Source: Datnioides undecimradiatus
Taxonomy: Eukaryota; Chordata; Actinopteri; Lobotiformes; Datnioididae
Assembly (NCBI GenBank): GCA_008933995.1
Contig: WARS01000034.1
Location: 4,566,707-4,630,706 of the forward strand
DNA: 64,000 nt
Direction: 5' to 3'
Under the pieces are notes generated by a model that was not told where the DNA came from, did no database searches, and saw only the letters and a list, made by a program, of their open reading frames with translations. Position 1 is the first letter of the stretch; each line of letters starts with the position of its first letter. This document shows positions 45,501 to 59,297 of the stretch, piece after piece. The position numbers and the translations under genes were made by a program.

Positions 45501-48327
45501 CTATTGATATAAAGGGAGGGTAAGACACATGGTCAGCAGGTACAAAGGGACGCAGCATCCAATATTTTAACCTCAGCGACTGATCTTGACTGACCCACGC
45601 TCTATTTTTGGAGTTCTTTCTAATAAAAAAATGTGAAAATTAGCATTCAACAGAAAGATATTCATCTCTGACAACACAACACGGAATTTCAGTGCTTCAA
45701 GGGGAAATGAAAATGGATAAAACTGTGGTTAGATGATAATATGGCTGTTCACTTTGAATCTTTAATCCTGACGCTGTCACCCTACAGTACATGTTTTTGG
45801 CTCTACAGGACCACATTTTAAAGAAAACCTACAAAGCAACATCCTGCACATCAGTGAGTGTCCTGTTTATCTTGGTTCCTGAGTTCCTGTAAGAAGGCTT
45901 TGTCCTCTCTGTGTCCTCAGTACAAACAGTGGACAGACAGGGTGACCTGATAAAGCGGGGCAGAGATGTGAAGAAAAGCACCACAGTACTAGACTTTATG
46001 GATTACTGACGCTTACTAAGGCCAGCTGGCAGGGGCATTATCTTGGTCAGTCTGCTTAATTGAATGAGAGTCAGCGGGACTGGGGCGTCTCGAGTGAAAG
46101 TCATTGGCTTGACCTCTGAATACCACGTATGTAACCCATTAGTCTGGTATCTGTGCGCTCTGACTGTGCGGTGCAGTTTATCTTAGCTGCTTGTATTTGT
46201 TCAGCAGAGACGATAAGCTACCTGGTTTCCATTGGTTGTAAGCCTTGTGACAACGTTTACCGTGGCATCAGGCAGATGTTGCCAGCAAAATAAAGTTGAA
46301 ATATAAATGACTGTGAGAGAGAGGCACATGAGCAGGGTACCTGAGTGGCTGCATTTCCATTTATTACCATTTTATGCTGGCAAACCTCCGTTGTATGGTC
46401 ATTTGCATGGCCAAGAGGAACAAGTGGTCAATGTTTTTCAAGGCTGTGGAGAGAGGGCCTCATTGTCGAGGGGGGAAATAGGAAAATGTTCCGTTTCCAG
46501 TGAGTAATGGAAAACGAGTGAGCCTTATAGTACAGGTTTATCAACATGTCCTCTATCCGTGACAAACCTAACCGGGCTCTCTGTGTGACATCACCGGTCT
46601 GTAGGCTCGCAAAATGTTCCTATGCATCTTCCAGAGACGATCAGAGCAGGGCTATACCCCGCAGCCTAATTCCTATTTAATACTATGGATGCTATGATGC
46701 TTATGAAATTGTCTTTGGCATAAGCTACAGCTCCTTGAGTTCAATATCATCAAGTACCATTAGCGATAAGGACGGGTGAGTGAGCTCAGCAGAGGCTATA
46801 CCAGGACTAAGCTACTGTTCAGAGGCAACACAAGAAGCATTTCACAGAGTCAGCAGATAGGTGTGCCCCATATCATAATAGCCTTAGCTAAACCACAGTG
46901 ACCCGGTTGGCCCTGCTCATGATATGGGACTGGGCTCTCGTCTCCTGATCGGTGGCCTGTTTCGTAACAGGACAGATAAGGCATCTTTCCCTCAGTTAGC
47001 CAGTTTTTAGAAGCACATCAACAGACAGTGTGAATCTGGGACTGATAGCAACCCCTGCACTCAGTAATGGACTTGTTTACTGCTTAGCCACAGGACTCAG
47101 GAAAGTCATCAGCTAATTACAGTATAGTTGGCAGCCAGAGGTGAAAAGTGCTGTTGAGATAAACATGATGAGTAACAGGATACCCAGACTTACTCAATCC
47201 AAAAGTCTGAAGTGAAATGATAGAAGCTCCTGCAGCTGATTTTGATAAGTTTCACTGACACGCTAAAGTCTAAAATCAAGTATAGAAAACACTAGATTAG
47301 ATTAAAACTGTTTCATTAAAATATTAAGAAAAATGCATCAAATGAAAGGAAATCTTAAGCCTTCAAATTACAGCACTTGAAAACATGAGAGGCTGAATGA
47401 TTCAGCAAACTCACCCTTGTGTCACAGAGCAATCAGACTCCCTCTTTCATGCAGAAGATGTCTGAAAAACCTACCAGCTCCTAAATCCTTTTAATACCAA
47501 CTCGAGGTGCAATTTGCATGAGAGTCAATACAGAGAAAGGAGATTTCTGGCTGACAGGGTCTTGCAGTGAGGACTTGGTGCTTGTCTGAGACTTATCCCA
47601 TTATTTTCTCAACAGGAAGGGCTGGACTGATGTTCCATTTTAGAAAACACCCACTTCCCCTTGATCCACGGCCAGACGTATGACACCACCCTGGCCTTTT
47701 CCATGCAGGCGGTGATGTCCACTACTTGACCGCACCAGACCCAGCGTCTAGCGCACGGCTAAATCTAGAAAGACAGCGGAAAGCTGGGGACACGTCAACC
47801 ATGCCCCATCTAACTCAAAAGGTTAATTATGATGTGGGCCTTATTAGAACTGTGAAGTTCCAGCTTATTCAGGCCATCAGCTATTTGTGTCCACACACAT
47901 AAAGTTAGGACCCAATGTTTGCCTTTGCCCTTGTTATTTGGAAAATATGCACGCCAAGAGTTACGAGGAAAAACTTTGTGAGTGCTGCACAAAGCAAGCA
48001 GTGACGGGGCGGAAGCCGCACAACACTACGAGTTTTTTCTCTAGAGAGTGAAAAATACGTATCCCATGTGGCAAAAAAAAAAAGCTCCTGACATTTGCAC
48101 TGAGGAAGGGACAAGTCAACTGCTGTGATAATAATGCCTCTCCCTCAGGAGTCGAAAGAGAAAGTCCATTTCGGTGCTGGAAACTGCAATAAAGGTAGTT
48201 ACTGCGTGGCTGCAACTCCCAGTGCTCCCGTGCATTTATCTCACGCTCTCTCTGTATTTTCTTGCCCTTTCTTCCCTCGTTTTCACCCTCACACTCTTTC
48301 TCTCGCACAGATAAAACATTCCCTCAC

Positions 48328-48910
48328 CTCCCTCCCCACCCAGACTGGTATGCAGCACACTGCAGCAAAACTCCTGAAAAAATCTTTAAAAAAAAAGAAA
48401 GAAAGAAAAGAAAAGCCAGCCAATATGACGGTTCTTTCCCACCTCGTTTCACTGCGTCCCGTGGCTCTGCTGTGTGCCTCTATCTGTCTGCTGTCCCGAG
48501 CATAGGAGGCTGCCGGTGCTTCTGTGACACGGAGCTACAGTACAGGACAGCTCTCCCTTCAGCCTCAGCGACTGGAGTTAATGACCATGTGAACTGTTGT
48601 CATTCCTCGCGAGCTGCCGAGTGCTGCAGCCGGAGGTCCATGCCTAGACAGGGATTTTCTCTCGATGTCTCTCTCTCTCTCTCTCTCTCAGCCACGGAGC
48701 AAGCGAGCGAGGCAGGCAGGCAGGCAGGCAGGAAGCAGAAGAGTGTCTACTCCAACTATCTGGCTGAAACACTTCCAGCCAACCCCCCCACACACACCCC
48801 TAAAGCCAGCCCCTTCCTGCCCACCAGCCTGTGGCAAAGCCCTGCCTCTTAACAGCTCCAGCCAATAGAAGCACAGCTCCTCTGAATCGCAGCTTCTCTA
48901 TTGGAAGACA
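48328..48910 (-). promoter_or_regulatory. Possible alternative mbnl2 promoter / 5' exon
   Basis: Two CCAAT boxes in opposite orientation (plus 48862-48866 and 48900-48904) lie upstream, in minus sense, of a GC-richer segment with CT and GGCA microsatellites and a donor-like GGAG|GTGAGG (GT at 48326-48327). MBNL genes commonly have several 5' noncoding exons. The evidence is compositional only. Confidence 0.25.
48668..48732 (+). repeat. (CT)11 and (GGCA)5 microsatellites
   Basis: A CT run at 48668-48689, then GGCA tandem units at 48711-48732, inside the possible alternative 5' exon. Confidence 0.85.
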
Positions 48911-51900
48911 GCAGTCTAAGTGATGGGGCGAAAACTGTGCTTACAGTAACAACCTCTGAATGCTGATCTTAAAAGGTATTTCCCCAATTTCATGGACTGC
49001 TCAACTAGCTATCATATTACTTATCCTTTATTTACCTCCCTCTTGGCAAACTTGATTACATTCACATTGAAATCTGCCCCAACTGAAGTGTTTTATCACA
49101 GAAAACAAACTCAAGAACATGAAGTCTAGACTTATTTCTCATATAACAAAGCAATACAAGCATGCGGTGAACGAAGAGTTGCTGCAGTCACATAATGAAG
49201 ATCAGCCGTGTCCTTGTCTCTGCTCTATCATCACGTTTAACACCATCCCCCCAGGAAACAAGAGCACTGCACCTACTCCCCCTCCCGACTCCCCTCTTCC
49301 TCCTCTCAGCATCCATCCTCTAAACTCATCTACACCACCATCCTGACGCTCCTCTCCTCCCCTTCTCTTACGCATCTCTTTTCCTCATCCCTCACCTGTG
49401 CGTCCCTGTTTCTCACAGCTATCTTTCGAGCTCTATTTCAATCTAATTCCTTAGTTTGCTGGACTGGAAAATTGCACGGTAGTGAACATTTCTGTTATTG
49501 TTATTGCATCAGAATTTGCTTGAAAAAAAAAAAAATAAAAAAGATTGGTGGAGACTGGGATTTGAAAGCCCTGGCCCGTCTCCTCCCCCGCCCGTCCTCT
49601 CCCCTCCACCCGGCTGATGACATGCTGGTTGGCATCATATGAGCCGTGAAACCGGAGCGTCACAGAACTGATGAGTCAGAGATCCAGCTTCATGACTTTT
49701 CGATCCAGATTCAATAGAACAGCTGTACCGTCTGTCTCTCTGTGTCTCTGTCTCTCCCTGTGTGTGTGTCTCTCTCTCACTGCCTCTGTCTCATACAAAG
49801 GTTGTGAATGACGCGGCAGCCTGGGTGTTTCGTTGACATCAATGAGGCTAAACATGCTTTACAGTTCCATGATAAACAAACCTATTTACTGCCTGATTAT
49901 GCTTTAATAGCTCTATTTAATCTGATGCTCCACAGCCAATAGATTTGTCAAATGGTTTTGGGGAGGGTGAGGGGTTGGGGGGGGATTAATCTCCCCAGCA
50001 TAAAAAATTGTCAACCTCAGCAAATGACACAGAACACTGACGTCATCTTCGGCATTAGGGCACCTGTAATCAAATAACACAGACAAGCGCTCAGCCATTG
50101 CATGAAGCATGAAGAGGGAGGCGGGGGGATGTCAGCCTTTGTCAAAAGCAAAAAGTGTCACCTTACACCTTCCGCGGATGGAGTCTCACGATGCTATATC
50201 ATACACAGATGCAGCAGATTTGTAGAGCAGGATTGCTGCTGGATGTCAGCGACTGTACATTTCTGCCGGAGAAAACTTGACTAGTGCATCCAGCAGCAAA
50301 TAAACAATTCACAACGTTAAGATGTTATGATTCATCCAGAATGGTAGTCGTACAGGCCAGCCTGCTGCACCATTACAGATAGATGAAGCTTATCAATTTC
50401 TCATTTGGCTGCAACCGACTTCTCAATAACCACATTACTGAATAACTGCCAATAACTGTATAACAAGCCCTGCTTGTAGCTAATTTCCACCGGCAGACCT
50501 CAGATAGCCTACCTCCTAAATAGATTTGTCCGACAGGAAAACAAACAAAAGCCTGGCAGACAAACAAGCTGAACCACTTCCTTCCCACATGGTATCCCCT
50601 CCCCTCTTATTATCCCTGTCCTGTTTGACCCCAAACAGCTTGGCTCCCTTTGCACACAACCAGATTCTGTGGCCCAAAGCAGCTTCCCCTTCTAATACAA
50701 AAGGAGTATTCTGAAACAATGGCTAATTACAGCAAAATGAAGATTGATGGGTTAAAACGGTGTTTGAAAACGGGTCCCAGGACAGAATACTGCATTCTGT
50801 GTTATTACTACTGGTTTACACTGTGGAGGAAAAAAGAGGGCTCTGAAATAGGGCAGCGAAGACAGATCAATGAAAAGGCAGCTGTCTTTTTCTATTATTA
50901 GCTGTAATCAAATATCAAGCGGCAGAGAGTTTGTGCTTCCTTCCGCTTGAGACCCATTCTGGTAAGTCTGTCACACACCAAGTCCACATGATGATGGAGA
51001 ATAAACAACTGTCTAATGGATGCATAGGCAAGCAGTCAACCAGTGTGCTTTGGAGCACGTTCAAGGTTGGCAATCGTGTTTAGGAATAAAGATTAAGGAA
51101 AATCAACCAGGAAGTACTGATTTCACTACCAGCTTAGTATCTAACATTGTTTTTCTGTGGGTTGATCTGATTCTAATTTGATTCTCCATAATCATTATAA
51201 AAAGCTCATTTCCTAGCCATCACGGTGGTGTTAGATTGCTTTGCTTTTACCGTCACGTCTACCAATATATCCCATACTAATGGTGAGCCAAAGACAGCTC
51301 ATTTGATCTTAATGTCTACACCGTGGTTCCACTGCTGCTCCTCTATTCTGAGACACCACATTGCATTTTTCAGAAGAACCAATTACTGTACAGCACGTCT
51401 GATCACAACTTATTAACCTTACCCAGGTGTAGGGCCACTGTAGATTAGAATGTGCCGCCACTTATGTCTCATTAGGACTGCTTTATTTTTCCTTGTACAC
51501 TGGTCCATTAATCAACTTGCCATTACAATTATGGCATATCTACATTTGTGGTTGAGAAAGCAATACCATGCGAAAGTTACTTTGTGCACATTTGAATATG
51601 GGTGCAACTTGTGACAATGAGAACAACGCTATTGCTTTTTACTGGTGACTATCTATCAGACATGGAATCAATAATAAATGAGTTATGATCAAACCTATCC
51701 TCGGGTGATTTCATTATGGTCATTAGCTACTTCACTAATAGCAAACAGCCTATCCCAGAAAGCATTACAGTGAATCGTGCAGGAGAGACATACAGGGACC
51801 GGTAGGACATAATGCATGCTGATGTGATCGTTGTTTTTATGGGGCTGCTTTCACTTGTTGTCATTAGCTATCTGGGCAATGGTTATAAGCTAGCATAGCA

Positions 51901-52076
51901 ATACAGACATCAACGCATGGTTATGATGGTGGGGCAGCATCTGTAGGACTATTTTCAGCCACCCCTTCTGCCCAAAGAGCCGCTACATTCACAATGACGC
52001 CGTAACAAGTGCGTAACGCCGGAGAGACGACAGAGCCAAAGGACGCTAGCTGCTAAGCTAACTACCTGCAGCTTAC

Positions 52077-52330
52077 CTGATGACGAACCTGTCACATCCA
52101 GCTGCACTTCAGCCCCCGCCGCCGCTTCTCGAGAGCGCTATTTCGGTTGGAAACGGGACCTAGGGTTCGGAACGGGACGGCAAAAATTCTCTTCGGCTTA
52201 GACTCCTCACTATTCCCTTTTGGCAGCAAACTTTTTCGCTTTCGAAGTGTGTTTCAGCGAAAGGCAAGAAGTGTGCTCTCACTCGCTACACGCTAGCTCG
52301 CTAACTACTTTTAAGGCTAGGGTAGGAAGC
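52077..52330 (-). promoter_or_regulatory. mbnl2: Probable mbnl2 noncoding first exon and promoter
   Basis: On the minus strand a CpG-bearing block ends in a strong donor, CATCAG|GTAAGC (GT at 52075-52076). The block contains a GCGGCGGCGGGGGC motif (about 52114-52128), many CpGs and TCCCGTTCCG-type repeats, in contrast to the CpG-poor surroundings. This is what a TATA-less vertebrate promoter with a 5' noncoding exon looks like, and it lies upstream of the start-codon exon on the same strand. The transcription start is not determinable; about 52200-52330 is likely. Splicing to the acceptor at 42963 would remove a 9.1-kb intron. Confidence 0.55.
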
Positions 52331-55300
52331 AACAAGCGATTTTGACAGTTCGATGAAATGTTGAATGTGCTTCGCTAAGGGGTTGGCGTTACGGTCTGAG
52401 CATTAATAACACATTCACGAGCGACTACTTGAGATATTACAAGTTGCAATTGACAGAGATATTGTACACAATTGGAATGTGTTTGTATACTTCGTTCATT
52501 TTAAACCCGGACATCAACTTTTACTCGATAAACAATACTGTTTCCACCCTACAGCAAAGGTGGTACAGTCCAGAGAAACCAAGGGTAAAGGGAGGAGGGG
52601 GGGTGCTTGTTACCTAGGAAACAACAGTGAATCTCCCTCGGGGAAAAGATGTGGCCACAGATTTATGAACCAGTGCCTGTCTGTCTGTCAAAATAGCCTG
52701 CCACCGACAAGATGAAAACATTAAAGACATTTGACAAAGCCTGTTGCAGTTTATTCCCTGACATACTGTGTTAATATCTTGAAGTTCTGACATCTTTATA
52801 TGACTTATGAAGCCATAATCTCCAGGATAAATATTGAAAATTGATGTATTTTGATCATTTTAATCTCTTGGTAGAATACTGATACAACAGCAATTTCCCT
52901 GATTTGGAAAACTGGAATAATTTTCCTAAAAAATTATGACACAACCTGAATCATCCATAATATAAAAGATAGATCTTATTTCTTAGAGATATAATGATAT
53001 ACTAAGGTGATGTACTGACTTATTATACAATGTTATTACTATTTTAAACCAGTGAAAAGACAGAAAAGACATTCAATTTCATTTTTCTAAAACTGTAAGT
53101 CAGCACATCATCGCCACTTGATGCTTTGCAGGGGAGCATGCACATCCCCAGCATTTTGCAGCCTAATTGCACACAGCTGGCTGGATTTAGCAGTCTGTAA
53201 CACACAGAGACCCGTTGTCAGCAAGAAGCGCAACGAGTCAACAAGGAGCAAGTCACAAATATCCCCGGAATGAGCAGAGAGGCACAAATTTAGCCCCACT
53301 GACTGCTGCCCACGCCATGTGCTGCCTATTGAGCGCGTGAACAATGAACATAGCCATCACAGACTGCTCTGTCAGGGCCAAGGCCTGCTTCGGTGGAATG
53401 CTACTGGGAATGAAGGCATCACAGTTTGTCAGGACACAGGCCTTACGCCGTGTCAGGGATGAAGACGTTATCAGCCGGCAATGCACTGATGCTAACTGTA
53501 ATGACTCATAAAGAAAAGAACACTTGTTTCAGCCCATGGATTTATGGGCTCAGCGTTATATCGCTCAGGACATTCGGAGACAGGGGATCAATCTGGGGTC
53601 AGACTGGTAATGGTAACTGCTGACATATGTCGCTACCTCGTGTCAGTCACAGCATAATTCATCATGTGACTTTTGACACGTCTCACCAGTGGCAACGTCC
53701 AAGTTCGTGCTAGGCGTCCAGCACTAAAAGTCTGCAAGCAAATTGAGAAACATCCCTTTAAACTGACTTTAAACACCGAGCCAGCTTCCGTCCTTTTGCA
53801 GCATTTAATTTATAAAATGTCAAAGCTATTAATTTCTTTTATCTGCATATCCATATGGCTTGTTTTTCATCCCAATGTTGGAAGTGGAAAAGTAAAATAC
53901 AACAAATCCGAGGCAGCACCTCTATGGGGAAAAGCAGCATTTTTTTGAGACGTAAGTGATTATGAAAAACTGCTCACACAGGTCAAGCTCATCCCCCCAA
54001 GGCCTGATGTATTGATCTCAATGCAGAGGAGGCATTTGTAAAAACGCTGCCGCCGGCATACTTCTCTAAAAGTCCCTGAACACCCACACACTTCCAAACA
54101 AGCGCACACTGGGCTCGCGCTCATAAAAACACACTAGCACATGCAGTACGAGCTGCAGAGAAAAAGTACCAATTTAGCAAGACAATTTCTTTATTTGACT
54201 TGTTTGAAATGAAGTTTGAAGTTGATGCGCTGCAGTAGGCGTAGGATTGAAACACTTTGTCATTCCCCCCCCCCCTCCTCCCTGTTTTATCCAAGACAAA
54301 GCAATTTAGGTGGAAAGCTGTGTTTTTAAGTAAGAGGAGCATTCAGCAGAAATGTTTATCTGGAAACAGGTGGCATTATGCTGAAGGACGGACAAATCCC
54401 TCATTCTCTGCAAAGACAATATCAGCACATTCATAACAACTCTTGAAACGAGTCGATTTGCATACGGAACAAATAAAACTGTCTCACCTCAAAGGCAAAG
54501 TAGAAGCAAATGCAATTTTAAGACTGAATACCACGCTGGTTGAGATGGAAACGATGCACATCCAAGCACGGGATGCATCTCAAACATTCGCACACGAGCA
54601 AAGAAACACGTACCAAAGGCAGATGTCCGTGTGCGTGCGTGCATGTGTTGTGCTCATTAACGGGCTTTGACTCTGCATTTGTTGCAGCGGCAGTCTGTAG
54701 AGTGGACCTCGGGATCAACTGAGGGGGCGTCAGGCAGAAAAACAACCGCAGTATCCACAGAACACCGCTGTTAGCTCCTCTCAAACACCGAATGAAGAGA
54801 TCACAGTAGGAAACAGTTTGCCCCCGCAGACAGAAGACAGCAAACAGACACTCAGACAGACAAATACATGGACACACAGACACACACGCCAGGGCCAGAG
54901 CTCTGACTCCGAGGTCCTCCTGCGTACACACATGCACACCCACACACACCTCCACAAAGTGGGCAAAGCTCTCACACCAGGGACAGTATTGATCTTGGAA
55001 ATCTCTGTACACTAAATGAGAGCACACCTGATTATGAAAGCTTTTAACCCAAATGCTTAATGCAGCGCAGGTTTAATGGAAAGAGCTTATGGCTGACACA
55101 AAGCTCAGTAGAGTGTGTGTGTGTGCGCACTTTCATTGTGAGTTGAGTCAATTTGATTGATTGTGGAGAGACCACCTGGGCATTTTGCTCCCACTATGAC
55201 TTTGATGAGCATTTGACTAATCACAAGGCCTAAGTAATGATGGATTGAAGATGGTCCCGCTGTCATTAAACAAACTGATCCCCAAATGTGCGCGCGCTGC

Positions 55301-58300
55301 ACCGGGAGAGCTCATTCAGAACGCCGAGAGGATCCATTTTGAAGGCAGACTCATTTGTCCGCCGAGAAAAGACTAGTTATGCATCGCAATAAATCATCTG
55401 CCGTGGCTATTCGCTCATAGTGCTCCATCCATCCATCCCTCCAGGATCCATTTCAGCGTAAAATGGGAAGATGCTGTATTATCCGCACTGGATGGCGTGT
55501 GAGTCAGTTCAGAAGAAACTGAAACAATTGACTCACGTCCTCACTGCAGCAGTTCTTTAATAATTCATCTGTTTTGTTTTGCGCATATAACCATCTTCAG
55601 TCTTAAAGTATCAAATACGTTATTATTACTGTAAAAGTGGAAGCACCACAATGTGGAAATACTTTATTACAGTAGAAGTACTCAAATAATTCATATAAAG
55701 AAAGTTTTCATAAGTTTGCCAGCTTGTGTCACGTGGTTGAAAGAGATGGCAGGTGACCTTTGAGCTAAAGGAGTAGTTCAGCACTTTTGGGAAGCGTGGC
55801 CTGTTAGCGTGGTTCATCATAAAGACCCTTGAAAACAGTTGGCAAACAGTCAGCGTGGAGTGAAGTCAAGAGCAGAGACTGCAGCTGGCTTCATGGCGGG
55901 GCTGAGGTCGAGGAATTTGCATAACCCGCGTCAAGAAAGTTTCCAGAAACGTCAAACTGCTCCTCCAAGACCGCTTTTTTTTCATCCAACTGATTTCCAG
56001 GCAACATAATAAACTGTCGTTCTCAGTTATTAAGCATCATGATGTGAAAAATTATCAAGAGTTGCACCCTGGAAGTTGTTCTAAATGCAGCAAAATGCAG
56101 ATATATTGGTCTTATAAAGTTGACCTTCAGCAGTTTGTTGCCATTTGGTGCTTCTGAAGCAGAAATGCGGCACTTACAGAGCTTTTTCTATGGCAACAAG
56201 GTTGATGAGAAGCAGCCTAAAGTTAAATTGCACCAATCAAAACAGTGCAGAACCGGAGGGAGGTGAGGGGGATTGATAATGCAGCTCAAAGTACGGTGAA
56301 TTTAGCCTGCACAGCTTTTCTGAATAGAGTGAATGATAATATTAAAACATCAACCCAGGCACTTACAGACTTAATGACTCAGAAATACGTTCTGGTCTGC
56401 AAAAGCAGACTTTTGTGAAGTAAGGACCCAAGTTCAAGTGTCATAATTATGTATATGATGTTCTATTAATGCTTTGTTAGGTTTTATTGCTGCTTTTTCA
56501 AATCACAGGAATAATAAGAGAAATTTGAGAGTTCTCCATCATCATCCAGACAGAGAGAATTTGGATTTGTCTTCATTTTTCCCATGAATGTCTCATGTTT
56601 TAAGTATTTCATAATTGCCCCACGGCAGAGCACATGTAATAATGACTGGTGGCATTTGAGAGAAGAAAACAGACTCGCTGTAATTGTGAGAGATGGAAAT
56701 CTCAGGAAATGTCAGGAGAAATGGCATATTACCATGACAACGCGGCTATTGTCTTGTCAAGGTTGCGGCCGCGCGGAGTTCAGAGGCAACGAAACGAGAC
56801 CCTGACTGTTGTTCTCCATCAGGAATAATTGCAACAAGCCGCCTCCCTTCTGCGAGCCATTATTCACCACTGCAATTGAATTTACTCGTTCCCTGAAATT
56901 ACACGACCAAAAATCAATGTGGCGTCATCAGCAGCCCCCTCCTCTCACTCCCCTCACCTCAACAGTCCAAAGTGCTTCCAAATACAGTAAGGGAATTTAT
57001 ATTATTCATGAGATCCAGGTTCACACAAGGCCAGCAGCAAGGCCCAGACTCCTTAATGGCTGAAGCGCCCCTCATCACGGCCGGACCAGCCCTGTGATCC
57101 AGGCTTGGCAGTCACTTAGCCCAAAGGATTGACACTCCTTTGAAATATTCAATAATGCATTAAGGATCAGAGAGAAGTCGGCTAATTATGCTCACACACA
57201 CACACACTTTCTCCCCCTGTCTCCTCCACACTCGCACAAACACACAAACAGAGCGAAGTTGGAGGTAGTAATTAAGTATTTTGCCACTCTGGCGAGCTGT
57301 GATGATTTTGTGAATGAAATGAAAAGTGGATGTTTGGGTGACGTGCGTTTTTCTGTGTCTGAGGGATGTTACATGTAACAGCAGCAACAAAAAAAAAGGG
57401 GGTTTGTGTGTATGTGTTTCCCTCAGTGTGTGAGACAATAATAACCTCAAGGCGACCCATCAGCTTGAAATATTAATGCTGCGGCTGCAAGGCTGCTGGC
57501 TGCAGCAGCAGGTTACAAGGACACTTCCAATGCCTCATAGAAGAGCAGGCAACCCCTCCATCAGCAAAGAGATGCTGCCCTCTGAGTCTGAGTAACAAGC
57601 CGTGGAAGTCCAGCCTCTGCCTGACTCCTCTGCTGTCTGGCTCTGGAACAGGAATTTTCTATTTTAATAACATAATTTACATCTTGCTTAGGTAGAATGT
57701 GACGAAAAGAAATGTACATTTTCAATTTGCAATCAGTTTTTCCTGATGGTGCGTTCAGGTGATCTGCAATAAATTGGAAATATGGCCCAAGTGGAGGGCG
57801 AGGCTGGCTCTTGTGGTTCACATAACCTGCACAGCCCTGACATAAACAACGCATGATCTATGCTCCACTTTGGACTTGACATTGTTATATCACTTCGAAA
57901 CATTTTAAAAAAGTTAGAATTTAAACAGTCTTAATGGAAAGTTGCATCGACATCAGGGCTAAACCCACCAACCAAGCAGCCTCTGGTGGGTTAATTAAGC
58001 CCTTATTAGCCCTCTGATGCTTCCCACCCTCCGAGTCTACATTAGTTACTAATCAGTTTTTTGGTAACTTGATTAACCACACACATTTTGCAAAATGCAC
58101 CGTGTAAGCACGATCTGAGCTGAAATAATAAAGGTGAGGTGACGGGGGAACGCTGCAGGTGCTGGTCCTAACATTTCAGCTCATAATGTGCCTTAGTGGG
58201 GCAGACGTGATATTGAAAACCATGTTTTTACATAATTAAAATACTACGAATGAATTGAAAAGGCGCTATCTGACCCAACTTGCAGTTTGCCTCATTTGAC

Positions 58301-58533
58301 CAAACAAAACTGGTTTTGTAACTGGTTGAAAAGGCCCTTAAAGACAAGCCTTTAAATTCCCTTAAACCTCATGCAAAACACAGGTGGGATTATTCGTCTT
58401 ACCACACTTTAGAACAGGATTAAGGATGTTGAAAATGAACAGTGACCTTAAATGTTGCCACTCTTCAGTGAAGTCTGGCTTGTAAAGCAGCTTCTAAAAG
58501 ACTGACTAACATGATCTCTCTCTCCCTCTCACT

Positions 58534-58562
58534 CACACACGCACACACACACACACACACAC
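58534..58562 (+). repeat. (CA)n microsatellite
   Basis: CA run with one GC interruption, in the upstream flank. Confidence 0.85.
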
Positions 58563-58856
58563 TCTTATTTCCTGACATTCAAGTCTCCCCGCTCTGTTTT
58601 CTGCACTCCAACCTGCTCAGTGGATCAAACAGGCATTCAGACATTCATTCTGCTGCTAAATGAATCGCGGCCCGCCATCTTTTCTCTGTAATTATCGATT
58701 TCTAAGTGGCCTTGCAAGCATCATCAGTCAGAGCCTCCTTCAAGTACGGCAATTATTACATTACTGTAACCATGGTGATTTATTTGCTGTGTGATTTGCA
58801 GTGGAAATGTATTTATGGATGAGAGTGGGTGGAGGATCAGCGAGCGCGCGTGTTTC

Positions 58857-58887
58857 TGTGTGTGTGTGTGTGTGTGTGCGTGCGTGT
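58857..58887 (+). repeat. (TG)n microsatellite
   Basis: TG run ending GCGTGCGTG, 0.3 kb from the CA repeat of opposite phase. Confidence 0.85.
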
Positions 58888-59281
58888 TGTATTGTGAGTG
58901 GTGTGCCAGTGGCTAAATCAATTAAATACCTTGCCAACACACCCCTGCATCCTCACATAAGCCTTGACCTCTGAGCTATAGACACAGTTTGGAGTATAAT
59001 CAAGGATAAGACGTAAGAACACCCAAGTTAGCCTGCCTATGCATGCACAATATACAATATTATGTAAAATAACAAAATAACTGCTGTCTAATTAAGGGTT
59101 AGGTTTGTTGTTTATGTCAATAAAAGCATCTTTATGCATCTATTCATGTAAAGACAAACAATCAGATATTTAAAAAAGCATTATTCTAATACAGAGTCTG
59201 TTATTATTTCATTAAATGGCCTGTATCACTGGTATAAATGCTATATTGCGTTGAGGTTCCTGCACTCCAATGGCGGTTTCA

Positions 59282-59297
59282 CTGCGCCATCTAGTGG
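59282..59297 (-). promoter_or_regulatory. CTCF-like motif upstream of mbnl2
   Basis: On minus it reads CCACTAGATGGCGCAG, matching all 14 core positions. It is about 7 kb upstream of the putative promoter. Confidence 0.5.

Larger units (their letters stand above)
42963..52076 (-). other. mbnl2: mbnl2 5' intron (9.1 kb, if the first exon is right)
   Basis: Lies between the putative first exon and the start-codon exon. It contains the possible alternative promoter at 48.3-48.9 kb and a CpG-bearing patch with a CCAAT box at about 43.43-43.56 kb. No coding exon was recognised. Confidence 0.5.
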
